Assembly (NCBI RefSeq): GCF_034350045.1
Contig: NZ_CP133781.1
Span: forward strand, 1,185,001-1,249,000
From: Pseudomonas sp. CCI4.2
GTDB lineage: Bacteria; Pseudomonadota; Gammaproteobacteria; Pseudomonadales; Pseudomonadaceae
Length of the DNA stretch: 64,000 nucleotides
Direction of reading: 5' to 3'
Below are positions 1 through 9,259 of the stretch, in pieces. Below the pieces are notes generated by a model. It was given only the letters and a program-made list of their open reading frames with translations, did not search any database and was not told the origin of the DNA. The translations under genes were made by a program, and so were the position numbers. How positions within the stretch are numbered: the stretch's first letter is position 1; the number at the start of each line of letters is the position of its first letter.

Positions 1-142
1 GACCGCCCAGTTCGCCACTGACCCGGCCATTGCGCTGGCGCCAGTCGTCCCGCGCCTCACGTAATTGACTAACGATTTGCTGCAACTGCCAGTTACCGGC
101 GCGGTTGTCGGCGGGTGCGTCTGAAATATCGCTCACGCTCAT
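1..142 (-). CDS. epsC: Probable serine O-acetyltransferase, EpsC type (5' end only)
   Basis: Only the first 47 codons are in the window; the gene continues past base 1. The start ATG (140-142, complement) follows an AAGGAGTG ribosome site. The visible peptide has the segment WQLQQIVSQLREARDDW and then NGRVSGELGG, which I remember as the N-terminus of pseudomonad EpsC-type serine acetyltransferases. These make O-acetylserine, the carbon skeleton for cysteine. The assignment rests on this short stretch and on the neighbouring D-cysteine desulfhydrase and cystine transporter, a known pseudomonad grouping. The catalytic left-handed beta-helix lies outside the window, so the call stays tentative. 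Confidence 0.55.
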   Translation of the reverse strand, partial: MSVSDISDAPADNRAGNWQLQQIVSQLREARDDWRQRNGRVSGELGG

Positions 143-300
143 CACTCCTTTTTAGGCTTAAAGCCAGGATGGGCTAACTTTACGGCAAACTTTAGACACG
201 AAAAAATAACAATTTCTACCGGACGCTCTATTTATAGGTACGACAACCCGGCGTCGAAGAGGCGACGGAATCTCGATTCAACTGTAAACACGCGTTTGTC

Positions 301-378
301 TGTAGGAGCCAACTTGTTGGCGAAGGGCATTACGCGGTGATCCAGGTAAGCCGTTTCGCGAACAAGTTCGCTCCTACA
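301..378. repeat. REP-type inverted repeat
   Basis: The arms TGTAGGAGCCAACTTGTTGG and CGAACAAGTTCGCTCCTACA are imperfect reverse complements around a spacer of about 38 bases. This is the usual form of Pseudomonas REP (repetitive extragenic palindrome) pairs. It lies in the 368-base gap between the divergent epsC-like gene and dcyD; nothing else is recognisable in that gap. Confidence 0.75.
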
Positions 379-510
379 GTAGCCCCGTGTTTGCTGCGCG
401 ACAGCGCGGCGTTGGAGGATGCGGCATCTCAGGCATACACAAATGTTTGCGGCCACCCGGGGTGACTGCCTATAGTCCATCGACTTACTTCGTCGGCCAT
501 CCAAACCACC

Positions 511-1512
511 ATGATCAAACAACAGCTCGCTCGTTTTAATCGTCTTGAATTACTGGGCGCACCCACCGCGCTGGAAAAGCTTGCGCGTTTATCCTCATGG
601 GTGGGCCGGGACGTTTACATAAAGCGTGACGACACGACAACCCTGGCGTTGGGCGGCAACAAGGTGCGCAAGCTTGAATACTTGGCAGCCGATGCGCTGG
701 CACAAGGCGCGGACACCTTGATCACTGCTGGCGGTCTGCAATCCAACCATGCGCGACAAACCGCTGCCCTGGCTGCACACCTGGGTCTTGGGTGTGTGGT
801 GTTGCTGGAAAATCCCTTGGCCACCAACGACCCCAACTACCTCGGCAATGGCAATCGGCTGCTGCTTAGCCTGTTCGATGCCAAGGTCGAGCGGGTGGAT
901 AACCTGGACAACGCCGACGACCAGTTGTATGCCCTTGCGGCACGCCTGCGGGCCAGCGGTAAAAAACCGTACAGCATCCCTATTGGTGGATCCAACGCGT
1001 TGGGCGCTTTGGGTTATGTGCGGGCAGGGTTGGAACTGGCCGATCAAATTAAAGACACCGGCCTGACGTTCTCGGCCGTGGTACTCGCCTCGGGCAGTGC
1101 CGGCACTCACAGTGGCTTGGCATTGGGACTCAGCGAGACGCTGCCCAATCTGCCGGTGATCGGCGTCACCGTTTCCCGCAGCGACGACGCACAACGGCCG
1201 AAAGTCCAAGGCTTGGCTGAGCGCACCGCCGAACTGCTGGGCATCGATCTGCCAAGCAGCTTCAAGGTTGAGTTGTGGGACGAATATTTTGCCCCCGGCT
1301 ACGGCGCGCCGAATGCGGGAACACTGGCTGCCATCAAATTAGTCGCCAGTCAGGAAGGCCTGTTGCTCGATCCGGTGTACACCGGCAAAGCCATGGCGGG
1401 CCTGCTTGACGGTGTCGGCCGCCAGCGTTTGGATGAGGGTCCGATCATCTTCCTGCACACCGGTGGCGCGCCTGCGCTGTTCGCGTACCCAGACGTATTT
1501 TCCGATCAGTAA
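511..1512 (+). CDS. dcyD: D-cysteine desulfhydrase
   Basis: A 333-residue PLP enzyme of the ACC deaminase/D-cysteine desulfhydrase family. It should split D-cysteine into pyruvate, ammonia and sulfide, which detoxifies D-cysteine and frees its sulfur. The PLP-binding lysine sits in [11 protein letters not shown] near residue 50, the phosphate-binding stretch SGSAGTHSG is near 195-203, and HTGG lies near the C-terminus; the length is normal. It is followed by a cystine ABC transporter, the same partnership as in enterobacteria and other pseudomonads. The ribosome site before the ATG is weak, but the next in-frame starts would cut into the fold. ACC deaminase is a close alternative, though the transporter context favours DcyD. 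Confidence 0.88.
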   Translation: MIKQQLARFNRLELLGAPTALEKLARLSSWVGRDVYIKRDDTTTLALGGNKVRKLEYLAADALAQGADTLITAGGLQSNHARQTAALAAHLGLGCVVLLENPLATNDPNYLGNGNRLLLSLFDAKVERVDNLDNADDQLYALAARLRASGKKPYSIPIGGSNALGALGYVRAGLELADQIKDTGLTFSAVVLASGSAGTHSGLALGLSETLPNLPVIGVTVSRSDDAQRPKVQGLAERTAELLGIDLPSSFKVELWDEYFAPGYGAPNAGTLAAIKLVASQEGLLLDPVYTGKAMAGLLDGVGRQRLDEGPIIFLHTGGAPALFAYPDVFSDQ

Positions 1513-1564
1513 CACAGACCTCTCTTTTATTCGATTTAGAAATATATAAAGTAATTTTTAGTAT

Positions 1565-1593
1565 TTAAACTGATATGACGACTGCCTTATAGT
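1565..1593 (+). promoter_or_regulatory. Candidate promoter of the cystine transporter operon
   Basis: TTAAAC (1565-1570) and TATAGT (1588-1593) are separated by 17 bases, a sigma-70-like layout. They lie in an AT-rich stretch unlike the GC-rich surroundings. The AT-rich upstream DNA is what a CysB-type activator site would look like, but no consensus was scored. Confidence 0.4.
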
Positions 1594-1720
1594 CGCGTTC
1601 GCGTTAGGGATCACGGATGGAATAAGGCCGCGTGAAATCGCAGGATAACGTTTCACAGTCACAGTACTTTTGTCGGGCCTGATTTTTGCCTGACATTCAA
1701 AACACAATAAGGGGCTCTTC

Positions 1721-2518
1721 ATGAATATTGCTGCCATCCGCCGGACATTTCTTCTTTCTACGTTCAGCCTCGTGCTCGGTTCCAGCCTGATAGGGCAAGC
1801 CGTTGCTGGGGATCAGCTGCAAAAAATCAAAAGCAGCGGCACGATCAACGTCGGCCTTGAAGGTACGTACCCACCTTTCAGCTTTGTCGCTGAAGACGGC
1901 AAGCTCGCCGGTTTTGAAGTCGAGTTTTCCCAAGCACTGGCCAAGGAGCTGGGCGTGACGGCGAAACTGCAACCGACCAAGTGGGACGGCATCCTCGCGG
2001 CGCTGGAATCCAAGCGCCTGGATGTCGTGATCAACCAGGTAACCATCTCTGAAGAGCGCAAGAAGAAGTACGACTTCTCCGAGCCTTACACCATCTCCGG
2101 TATTCAGGCCCTGACCCAGAAGAAAGACGCCGACAAATTCCCGACGCCTGAATCGCTGTCCGGCAAGAAAGTCGGTGTGGGCCTGGGTACGAACTACGAG
2201 CAATGGCTGAAAGAAAACGTGCCCGGCGCAGTAGTCAAAACCTACGACGATGACCCAACCAAGTTTCAAGACTTAATGGCTGGCCGCACTGACGTGATTC
2301 TCGTCGACCGTCTTGCCGCGTTGGAAATGGTCAAGAAAACCAACAATAAACTGGCAGCTTCCGGCAAAGCGTTCTCGCGTCAGGAAGCCGGTATCGCGAT
2401 CCGCAAAGGTGAGCCTGAGTTGGTGGCTGCGATCAATGCTGCCATCGACAAACTGCGCGCCGACGGCACGCTGGCCAAGTTGTCACAGAAGTACTTCGGC
2501 TCTGACGTGACCCAATGA
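1721..2518 (+). CDS. tcyJ: Cystine ABC transporter substrate-binding protein
   Basis: A 265-residue periplasmic solute-binding protein of family 3 (FliY/TcyJ type). The first 29 residues form a signal peptide ending AVAG. The mature protein starts with the usual ligand-domain opening, GTINVGLEGTYPPFSF, and has GFEVEFSQALAKELG. It delivers cystine to the membrane permease. AGGGG just before the ATG gives a ribosome site. The stop overlaps the next start (ATGA), so it is the first gene of a tightly coupled tcyJ-tcyL-tcyN operon. The substrate is inferred from family and from dcyD next door; other polar amino acids are possible. Confidence 0.88.
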   Translation: MNIAAIRRTFLLSTFSLVLGSSLIGQAVAGDQLQKIKSSGTINVGLEGTYPPFSFVAEDGKLAGFEVEFSQALAKELGVTAKLQPTKWDGILAALESKRLDVVINQVTISEERKKKYDFSEPYTISGIQALTQKKDADKFPTPESLSGKKVGVGLGTNYEQWLKENVPGAVVKTYDDDPTKFQDLMAGRTDVILVDRLAALEMVKKTNNKLAASGKAFSRQEAGIAIRKGEPELVAAINAAIDKLRADGTLAKLSQKYFGSDVTQ

Positions 2519-3183
2519 TTGAAGAGAGTCTAACGCTAGCGCTGGACTCCGCGCCCTTCTTGCTGAAGGGCGCGTATTACACCGTCATTCTCAGCCTGGG
2601 CGGAATGTTCTTTGGCTTGTTGCTGGGCTTCGGCCTGGCGTTGATGCGTCTGTCGCGTCTCAAGCTGGTGAGCGGTATTGCCCGGGTGTACGTGTCGTTC
2701 TTTCGCGGCACGCCGTTGCTGGTTCAGTTGTTCGTGATCTATTACGGCTTGCCGCAATTGGGCATCGAGCTTGACCCGCTTCCGGCTGCTTTGATCGGTT
2801 TTTCGCTGAACATGGCCGCTTATGCGTGCGAGATTTTGCGAGCCGCCATCGGAGCTGTGGACCGTGGGCAATGGGAAGCCGCCGCCAGCATCGGCATGAC
2901 TCGTGCGCAAGCCATGCGACGCGCCATTGTGCCGCAAGCCGCGCGAACCGCATTGCCGCCGCTGGGCAACAGTTTCATTTCGCTGGTCAAAGACACTGCA
3001 TTGGCGGCCACCATTCAAGTGCCCGAGCTGTTTCGGCAGGCGCAGTTGATCACCGCGCGAACCTTCGAAATTTTCACCATGTACCTGGCTGCGGCGCTGA
3101 TCTACTGGATTCTCGCCAGCCTGCTTGCGCACCTGCAAAACCGACTGGAAGCGAGGGTCAACCGACATGATCTGGAGTCTTGA
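2515..3183 (+). CDS. tcyL: Cystine ABC transporter permease
   Basis: A 222-residue HisM-type inner-membrane permease with about five hydrophobic segments. Motifs include FFRGTPLLVQLFVIYYGLPQ near residues 62-81 and the EAA-loop signature EAAASIGMTRAQAMRRAIVPQA near 121-142, which contacts the ATPase. It forms the channel for cystine taken from the TcyJ protein. It overlaps the upstream gene by four bases and ends three bases before the ATPase gene, so the three are very probably co-transcribed and translationally coupled. Confidence 0.88.
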   Translation: MIEESLTLALDSAPFLLKGAYYTVILSLGGMFFGLLLGFGLALMRLSRLKLVSGIARVYVSFFRGTPLLVQLFVIYYGLPQLGIELDPLPAALIGFSLNMAAYACEILRAAIGAVDRGQWEAAASIGMTRAQAMRRAIVPQAARTALPPLGNSFISLVKDTALAATIQVPELFRQAQLITARTFEIFTMYLAAALIYWILASLLAHLQNRLEARVNRHDLES

Positions 3184-3186
3184 AGC

Positions 3187-3930
3187 ATGATCGTGGTTGA
3201 AAAACTGACCAAACAATTCAAAGGCCAAACCGTGCTGAACGGCATCGACCTGCGCATTGAAGCCGGTGAAGTGGTGGCCATTATCGGCCCCAGCGGATCG
3301 GGCAAAACCACACTGTTGCGTTGCCTTAACTTTCTCGAAGAACCCACCAGTGGCAGCATTCAAGTGGGGGATATCAAGATCGATGGCAGCAAGCCGTTGA
3401 CTCAGCAACAGGGCCTTATCCGGCAATTACGACAACACGTGGGTTTCGTCTTTCAGAACTTCAATCTGTTCCCGCACCGAACAGCGCTGGAAAACGTCAT
3501 TGAAGGGCCATTGGTGGTCAAGAAGATGGCCAGGGAACAGGCGGCCAAACTCGGGATGGCTTTACTGGCCAAGGTCGGGCTCGCCGGTAAAGAAGATTCA
3601 TACCCGCGACGCTTGTCCGGTGGACAGCAGCAACGGGTAGCGATTGCGCGAGCGTTGGCCATGGAACCCGAAGTCATTTTGTTCGACGAACCCACCTCAG
3701 CACTGGACCCGGAATTGGTCGGTGAAGTGCTGACCACTATCCGTGCGCTCGCGGAAGAAAAACGCACCATGGTGATCGTCACCCACGAGATGAGTTTTGC
3801 CCGGGATGTTGCTAATCGGGTGATCTTTATCGACAAGGGCGTGATCGTCGAGCAGGGTGAAGCAAAGGCACTGTTCGCCCATCCCAAGGAAGAACGCACT
3901 CGGCAGTTTTTGGAACGAAGCCGCCATTGA
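3187..3930 (+). CDS. tcyN: Cystine ABC transporter ATP-binding protein
   Basis: A 247-residue ABC ATPase of the polar amino acid class. It has Walker [10 protein letters not shown] (residues ~35-43), signature [15 protein letters not shown] (~139), Walker [13 protein letters not shown] (~159-170) and the switch histidine in VTHEM. It powers cystine import through TcyL. It is the last gene of the operon and is followed within 20 bases by a strong hairpin terminator. Confidence 0.9.
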   Translation: MIVVEKLTKQFKGQTVLNGIDLRIEAGEVVAIIGPSGSGKTTLLRCLNFLEEPTSGSIQVGDIKIDGSKPLTQQQGLIRQLRQHVGFVFQNFNLFPHRTALENVIEGPLVVKKMAREQAAKLGMALLAKVGLAGKEDSYPRRLSGGQQQRVAIARALAMEPEVILFDEPTSALDPELVGEVLTTIRALAEEKRTMVIVTHEMSFARDVANRVIFIDKGVIVEQGEAKALFAHPKEERTRQFLERSRH

Positions 3931-3949
3931 AGGTTGGCTTTGGATCAAT

Positions 3950-3977
3950 AAAACAGCGCCCTTCAGGCGCTGTTTTT
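3950..3977 (+). terminator. Rho-independent terminator after tcyN
   Basis: AAAACAGCGCC and GGCGCTGTTTTT form a GC-rich hairpin with a short TTCA loop and a T run on the plus strand, 20 bases past the tcyN stop. It ends the tcyJLN transcript. Confidence 0.88.
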
Positions 3978-4225
3978 GTTTGTGTGAGGGCGGCATCCAT
4001 TGGAATTCCGGAAAGTGATTCACATAATAAAATTTGATAGCAACAAACGGGAGGCAGGGGATTTGCGCGCGCGGTATGTTGGCCTGCATGCAATCGATAA
4101 AGAAAGGCAGATGCTCGAACTGGCAATAGAAAAAACTGGGCTCTGAAAATTGGAGCGAGCACCTGCATCGTGTGAATGACCATGGATTTACAGGCATTAA
4201 GAACAATCAACGACGGAGCAAAACC

Positions 4226-5350
4226 ATGGAAAGCACAAAGGTTCCGGCAACAAAGCACGTTCCAAGGATAGAAGATGATCCGCGCTGGGGCGTCCTGATA
4301 AACCGACAGGCGGACATTGGCGACGACTTCGTGTATGGCGTATTGACGACAGGTATCTATTGCGGACCTCGCAGCCCGACCAAGCTGCCGCGTCCGGAAA
4401 ACGTCGTTTTTTTTGACACCGCAATCGAAGCTGAAGCAGCGGGCTTTCGTCCGTCCAAGCGTCGCGACAGCAATCAGGAGACGATAGCGCTCAAGCACGC
4501 AGCCACAGTTGCCGAAACCTGCAGAATGATAGACGCGTCCGACTCGGTACCCAACCTGAGCGACATGGCCGAAAAGGTCGGGATGAGCACCTTTCACTTT
4601 CACCGCATCTTCAAAAAAATCACAGGGTTGACGCCAAAAGCCTATAGCGTCGCCTCGGTGCGCTCGCGGGTCAGGGACCAGCTCTCCCAGTCCGGGACGA
4701 TCACCAGCGCACTTTACGAAGCCGGCTACAACTCCAACAGCCGTTTCTATGAAGCCTCTCAGAAGATTCTCGGCATGAAACCCACCGAGTACCGCGCAGG
4801 AGGGGCCAACGTCGACATCAAATTTGCGCTGGGTGAAAGCTCACTTGGGTCGATTCTGGTAGCCAGAAGTGCCCGTGGCATCTGTGCGATTTTGCTCGGA
4901 GACGATCCAAATAGCCTGGTTGAGAGTTTTCAGGATCAGTTTCCAAATGCCAATCTGATTGGCGGGGACGCAGAGTTTGAAGGACTGGTTTCCACCGTCG
5001 TGGGTTTCGTAGAGTCGCCGGCTGTGGGCCTGGCGCTACCGCTTGATATTCGCGGCACTGTTTTCCAGGAGCGTGTGTGGCAGGCGTTGAGGGATATTCC
5101 TGCCGGATCGACCGCCACGTACACCGATATCGCGGTCCGGATAGGCATGCCCAGCGCAGTACGGGCGGTAGCGAACGCCTGCGGCGCCAACAGCCTCGCT
5201 GTGGCCATTCCTTGCCATCGCGTCGTGCGCAGCGACGGAACATTGTCCGGGTACCGGTGGGGTGTCGAGCGTAAGCGTAAGTTGCTTGAGCGAGAAAAAA
5301 TGGATTCGCCTGAAGAGTTGCCATTGGTTGTGGGTTCGATAATCCCGTAA
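4226..5350 (+). CDS. ada: Ada-type methyltransferase/regulator with degenerate zinc site
   Basis: A 374-residue homologue of Ada, which repairs alkylated DNA and activates the adaptive response. In order it has an N-terminal Ada domain, an AraC-type helix-turn-helix (about 100-185) and a C-terminal O6-methylguanine methyltransferase domain with intact AIPCHRVV (Cys330) and SGYRWG. In the N-domain only the acceptor cysteine (Cys46, E. coli Cys38) remains. The three other zinc ligands, E. coli Cys42, Cys69 and Cys72, are Ser50, Ser77 and Arg80, at exactly conserved spacing. The C-terminal repair should work; phosphotriester sensing probably does not. The start at 4226 has GGAG eight bases upstream; the longer in-frame start at 4172 has none. 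It is monocistronic and precedes an MFS exporter. Confidence 0.88.
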   Translation: MESTKVPATKHVPRIEDDPRWGVLINRQADIGDDFVYGVLTTGIYCGPRSPTKLPRPENVVFFDTAIEAEAAGFRPSKRRDSNQETIALKHAATVAETCRMIDASDSVPNLSDMAEKVGMSTFHFHRIFKKITGLTPKAYSVASVRSRVRDQLSQSGTITSALYEAGYNSNSRFYEASQKILGMKPTEYRAGGANVDIKFALGESSLGSILVARSARGICAILLGDDPNSLVESFQDQFPNANLIGGDAEFEGLVSTVVGFVESPAVGLALPLDIRGTVFQERVWQALRDIPAGSTATYTDIAVRIGMPSAVRAVANACGANSLAVAIPCHRVVRSDGTLSGYRWGVERKRKLLEREKMDSPEELPLVVGSIIP

Positions 5351-5550
5351 AACCTGGACATTCAACGTCAGGTATCACTGCCAGATCCACTGGATTAGCG
5401 AACGTGGTGTTAGTTCTCAGGAACCAGCCTACCGGACAACGAGTCCGGCTCAAGAAAAACGCTGCAGCCCCGCGCAGTTCAATATAACTAGTTGATGTCC
5501 CCCGCCCCCTCTAAATGGGCGGCTAACTTCCATGATTCAGGAGACACAGT

Positions 5551-6837
5551 ATGGACGCTGATAAAACAGATCCATTGCGGCACATTGCACATAAAAATTT
5601 CAACTTGTTATGGTCCGGCCAGTCCATGAGCCTTTTTGGTAATCAGTTCTTGGTTATCGGACTTCCACTTCTCGCCGTACAGGTGGTGGGGGCTTCAGCC
5701 GCCCAAGCGGTTCTACTGCCTTTTATGATGTTTATTCCCTTTCTGCTTTTCGGACTTCCAGCAGGCGCCTTGGTTGATCGACTGCCCAAGCGCAAAACCA
5801 TGGTCGTGGCTGATCTGGTTCAGATGCTCGTGTATTCGTGTATCGCAATACTGTCGATCAAAGGCCTGATGACATTTCCAGCGCTGATGGCGTTGGTGTT
5901 TGTTGCAGGGACCGCGACCGTCTTTTTTCAAGTGGCCTACACCTCATTCCTGCCGGAAATATATTCGGGAGCGTCCGAACTTCAAAAAGGTAACGCCAAG
6001 CTGTTTTTTTCCGAATCGGTTGCTCGCACATTAGGACCTGTAGCCGCGGGCCCTTTGATTGCTGTATTTGCCCCGCCTATTGCGATCCTCCTTAATGGCG
6101 GTTCTTTCCTGGTGTCTGCGCTCACGCTAGGGGCCATTCGAAATGTCGACACCGCGTTGGATCTAACCAGGTCCGTGCCTGTGCGGACATCCATCGTGGC
6201 GGATATAAAGACAGGGCTGAAATTTGTCTTTTCACACCCGAAACTGGAACCCGTGTTTTTGTGTGGAGCAGTGTATGTTCTGTTTCTCACCTTCATTGAG
6301 ACCAGTCTGGTGCTTTATTGTAAGGACGTTCTGGCGCTCTCTCCCAGCGCCATCGGCCTGGTGATTGGTGCAGCGGCCGCAGGATTTCCTGTCGCCAACC
6401 TCATCTCATCAAGATTAATGAATGACTTCGGTATCTCCCGCACGTTGGTCATGGCTGCAGCGACATCTGTTTCCGGTCTTTTTCTTATTGCCGTGTTCGG
6501 CGCCTCGGGTTCAATTGCAGGCTTGATAGCCGCCAGTGTGCTTCATGGTCTGGGCGAAGGTGTTTTTGGACCGACCTCACTGACGCTAAGGCAGACAGTC
6601 ACGCCGTTATCCCTGCTGGGCAGAGTGAATTCGGTGCAACGCTTCATGATCTGGGGAGCCATTCCACTGGGCAGCGTATTGACCTCGCTAACCATTAAAT
6701 ACGTTGGAATCGATTGGACCCTATGGTTCGGCGGAGTCGGCACCGTGCTATGCCTGTTGCCGCTCATCCGGCGTGGAATCCTCACCGATCTGCGCAAGCC
6801 TGATTCGACATTACGTCCTGATATCACTCAAAGCTGA
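5551..6837 (+). CDS. MFS transporter, exporter-like (MFS_3/DHA3 type)
   Basis: A 428-residue membrane protein with about 12 hydrophobic segments. The loop after helix 2 carries GLPAGALVDRLPKRKTMVVADLVQ, the major facilitator motif A region (G-x-x-x-D-R-x-x-R/K). The N-terminus (NFNLLWSGQSMSLFGNQF) is typical of the MFS_3/DHA3 group, which includes enterobactin- and macrolide-type exporters. It probably exports a small molecule by proton antiport. AGGAG lies nine bases before the ATG. No biosynthetic neighbour hints at a substrate, and it shows no link to the ada gene upstream beyond orientation. Confidence 0.8.
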   Translation: MDADKTDPLRHIAHKNFNLLWSGQSMSLFGNQFLVIGLPLLAVQVVGASAAQAVLLPFMMFIPFLLFGLPAGALVDRLPKRKTMVVADLVQMLVYSCIAILSIKGLMTFPALMALVFVAGTATVFFQVAYTSFLPEIYSGASELQKGNAKLFFSESVARTLGPVAAGPLIAVFAPPIAILLNGGSFLVSALTLGAIRNVDTALDLTRSVPVRTSIVADIKTGLKFVFSHPKLEPVFLCGAVYVLFLTFIETSLVLYCKDVLALSPSAIGLVIGAAAAGFPVANLISSRLMNDFGISRTLVMAAATSVSGLFLIAVFGASGSIAGLIAASVLHGLGEGVFGPTSLTLRQTVTPLSLLGRVNSVQRFMIWGAIPLGSVLTSLTIKYVGIDWTLWFGGVGTVLCLLPLIRRGILTDLRKPDSTLRPDITQS

Positions 6838-7062
6838 GAGCGGCCGCCAAGTAGGACGCAGCACCTACTCTCCAGTGGTCTTCTAACCTCGCCGACGTAG
6901 GAACAATCTGATTCCTTTGCCCCCTCGACTCTTCTGCCATTCCCCTCCTTGACACCTATTCCCAATCCCTCTTAGCTAGGCCCCGCTACCTCTAAACTTC
7001 AATCAACAAGGACTATCACGTGGCGTAAATTCATCGGCCGCGGGTAATAAGGAGTCTCGAAC

Positions 7063-7824
7063 ATGGACAGTGCGACCCTACCTTCCCCTCACATCAAGTT
7101 GTTTGCGCCTTCGTTACCGCAAGCCAATAAGTTCGGTATAAGCGCTGCGGCCGCTGCGCATTTGATGGTCACTATCAGACCCTACGCCAGGATGGACGAA
7201 GGTGACTTGATCACGCTGTTTTGGGACGGATGCTACGTAGCCTCGAAGCTGCTGACTGCGGACGATATCGGTCAGCCGCTGGCGTTGCGGGTACCGGAAA
7301 GCTTCGTGCAGAGTGGCACTACCAGCACTTGGTATGAAGTGCAAAAAATCGGCATGCACCCCACGCTTTCACCCAGTAAAAGCGTGCTGGTCAAGCTTGA
7401 TCGGCCCGGTGGAAACCTTGCCAGCAGCTGTACCGAGGAAAATCAAAACCTGACGCCGCTGACCCTTCCTGACGCGCTGCTGCACAATGGCCTGACCGCC
7501 AAGCAGCTCAAAAAAGGGATTGCGCTGACAATTGAGGCGTACCCCAATATGGCCGCGAAAGACGAAATCACCCTGCGCTGGGGCGATGTGCGAATGGATT
7601 TACCCGCGATCAATCCACGGGATGTCGGCAAGCCCATCACGATCAAAGTGCCGCCTGCGATGATTCTGGAGGCCGGCGAAGATCCATCGCTGGAAGTCAC
7701 TTATTGCGTCATCGACCTGGTTGGCAACAACTCACGCTGGGCGCCCTCCCGGATACTCAGCGTTGCGCCCTTACATGCCACCCCTAACGCTTCTATTGTT
7801 ATTCCAAAAAGCATGTTTATTTAA
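7063..7824 (+). CDS. Unknown protein with two internal repeats
   Basis: A 253-residue protein that I do not recognise by name. It has no signal peptide or membrane helix. Two repeats of about 85 residues are visible: residues ~33-117 and ~145-232. Each has the pattern GD/DEITL-W-(D)G..., a D-x-G-x-P/K-P/I turn (DDIGQPLALRVP; RDVGKPITIKVP), then a run ending Y-x-V. This looks like beta-sandwich or Ig-like repeats found in pseudomonad surface or insecticidal-toxin-associated proteins, but that is inference. AAGGAG precedes the ATG. It stands alone between the exporter and the sfnB-type genes, with different codon texture from neither. Confidence 0.6.
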   Translation: MDSATLPSPHIKLFAPSLPQANKFGISAAAAAHLMVTIRPYARMDEGDLITLFWDGCYVASKLLTADDIGQPLALRVPESFVQSGTTSTWYEVQKIGMHPTLSPSKSVLVKLDRPGGNLASSCTEENQNLTPLTLPDALLHNGLTAKQLKKGIALTIEAYPNMAAKDEITLRWGDVRMDLPAINPRDVGKPITIKVPPAMILEAGEDPSLEVTYCVIDLVGNNSRWAPSRILSVAPLHATPNASIVIPKSMFI

Positions 7825-7997
7825 TTTTTATACACGCTTAGGGTATATCTACCGGACCACCGGACCACCGTCAGTTTATTTTCGCCGCAGCTTCTCACAC
7901 GCTGGCTGCGGCTAATGTCGAGGTTTGGAATGGTCATTTTCACCATCACCCCCGTGTACAACGCCGACACATCATGTGCAGCCAAGGAGCAGCGCTG

Positions 7998-9239
7998 ATG
8001 TCCCGTCTGGCAACTGCACCCGTTAATAACGATGTGGATATCTCGCCGCTGCTGTTGCCTGCCAAAGTGCTGGCCAACGATGCCGAGGCGATCACTGCCG
8101 CTTATGCATTGGCGGACATTGCCCGCCAACACGCCGCACAGCGTGATCGACAGCGCAAATTACCCTGGGCCGAAATCGAACACTTCACCCGCAGTGGCCT
8201 GGGCAGTATTTCGGTGCCACGGGCCTATGGCGGCCCGCAAGTGTCGTTCGTGACCGTGGCCGAAGTGTTCAAGATCATTTCCGCCGCCGACCCGGCGTTG
8301 GGGCAAATTCCGCAGAACCAGTTCGGCATCCTTCATTCGTTGATCGGCAGTGCCAGCGAGGTGCAGAAAAAAGAGTTGTTTCACAGCGTTCTCAACGGCT
8401 GGCGCGTCGGCAATGCCGGCCCCGAGCGCGGCACGAAAAATACCCTGGACCTTAAAGCACGCATCGTTGCCGAGGGCGACGGCTTTGTCATCAACGGACA
8501 AAAGTTTTACTCCACTGGCGCGCTGTTCGCCCATTGGGTGGCGGTCAAGGCACTGAACGAGCACGACCAGCAAGTGTTGGCGTTCGTGAAGCGAGGTACC
8601 CAGGGGCTGCGTATCGTCGATGACTGGTCGGGCTTTGGCCAACGCACCACCGCCAGCGGCACCGTACTGCTGGACAACGTGCGGGTCGAAGCCGACCACG
8701 TCATCGACAACTGGCGCTTGGCATTGATCCCGAATATTCAGGGCGCAGTGTCGCAACTCATCCAGGCTGCAATTGATGCCGGGATCGCCCGAGAAGCCAT
8801 CGACGACAGCATCCGCTTCGTCCGCGAGCGCTCGCGCCCGTGGATTGAAGCCAAGGTCGAGCGCGCCGCCGATGATCTCTACGTAATCGCCGACATCGGC
8901 AAACTGAAACTCGAATTGCACGCTGCCGAGGCGTTATTGCGTAAGGCCGGTCAAGTGCTGGACGACATCAGCGCTGCGCCCATCGACGAGCAATCGGCCG
9001 CCCGCGCCTCAATCGTCGTCGCCGAAGCCAAGGTACTGACCACCGAAATCTCCCTGCTCGCCAGTGAAAAGCTGTTCGAGCTGGCAGGCAGCCGCGCCAC
9101 CCTGGCCGAGTTCAACCTCGACCGCCACTGGCGTAACGCCCGCGTTCATACCCTCCATGACCCAGTGCGCTGGAAATACCACGCCGTCGGCAACTACTAC
9201 CTCAACGGCGCCTTGCCCGCCCGGCATTCCTGGATCTGA
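7998..9239 (+). CDS. SfnB-family sulfur-acquisition oxidoreductase, copy 1
   Basis: A 413-residue flavoprotein of the acyl-CoA dehydrogenase superfamily, SfnB/DszC branch. Features are LGQIPQNQFG, VINGQKFYSTGALFAHWVAVKA (flavin/substrate region) and the C-terminal NARVHTLHDPVRWKYHAVGNYYLNG typical of this branch. SfnB-type enzymes help take sulfur from sulfones and related organosulfur compounds. The start at 7998 has AAGGAG nine bases upstream; a longer in-frame start at 7974 does not. It opens a run sfnB-like, sfnB-like, monooxygenase, MetQ-like, MetN-like, MetI-like. The exact substrate is unknown. Confidence 0.85.
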   Translation: MSRLATAPVNNDVDISPLLLPAKVLANDAEAITAAYALADIARQHAAQRDRQRKLPWAEIEHFTRSGLGSISVPRAYGGPQVSFVTVAEVFKIISAADPALGQIPQNQFGILHSLIGSASEVQKKELFHSVLNGWRVGNAGPERGTKNTLDLKARIVAEGDGFVINGQKFYSTGALFAHWVAVKALNEHDQQVLAFVKRGTQGLRIVDDWSGFGQRTTASGTVLLDNVRVEADHVIDNWRLALIPNIQGAVSQLIQAAIDAGIAREAIDDSIRFVRERSRPWIEAKVERAADDLYVIADIGKLKLELHAAEALLRKAGQVLDDISAAPIDEQSAARASIVVAEAKVLTTEISLLASEKLFELAGSRATLAEFNLDRHWRNARVHTLHDPVRWKYHAVGNYYLNGALPARHSWI

Positions 9240-9259
9240 CCAGACCACTGGAGCAACAC

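Noticed and set aside
595..1209. Long open frame on the complement of dcyD (204 codons)
   Set aside because: It lies wholly within a well-supported gene, has no motifs or ribosome site, and such shadows are common in GC-rich DNA.
4172..4225. Upstream start for the Ada gene
   Set aside because: No ribosome site; GGAG before 4226 and the family N-terminus favour the shorter form.
5351..5550. Possible small gene between ada and the MFS exporter
   Set aside because: No frame with a start, ribosome site and plausible product; only the exporter's ribosome site is convincing.
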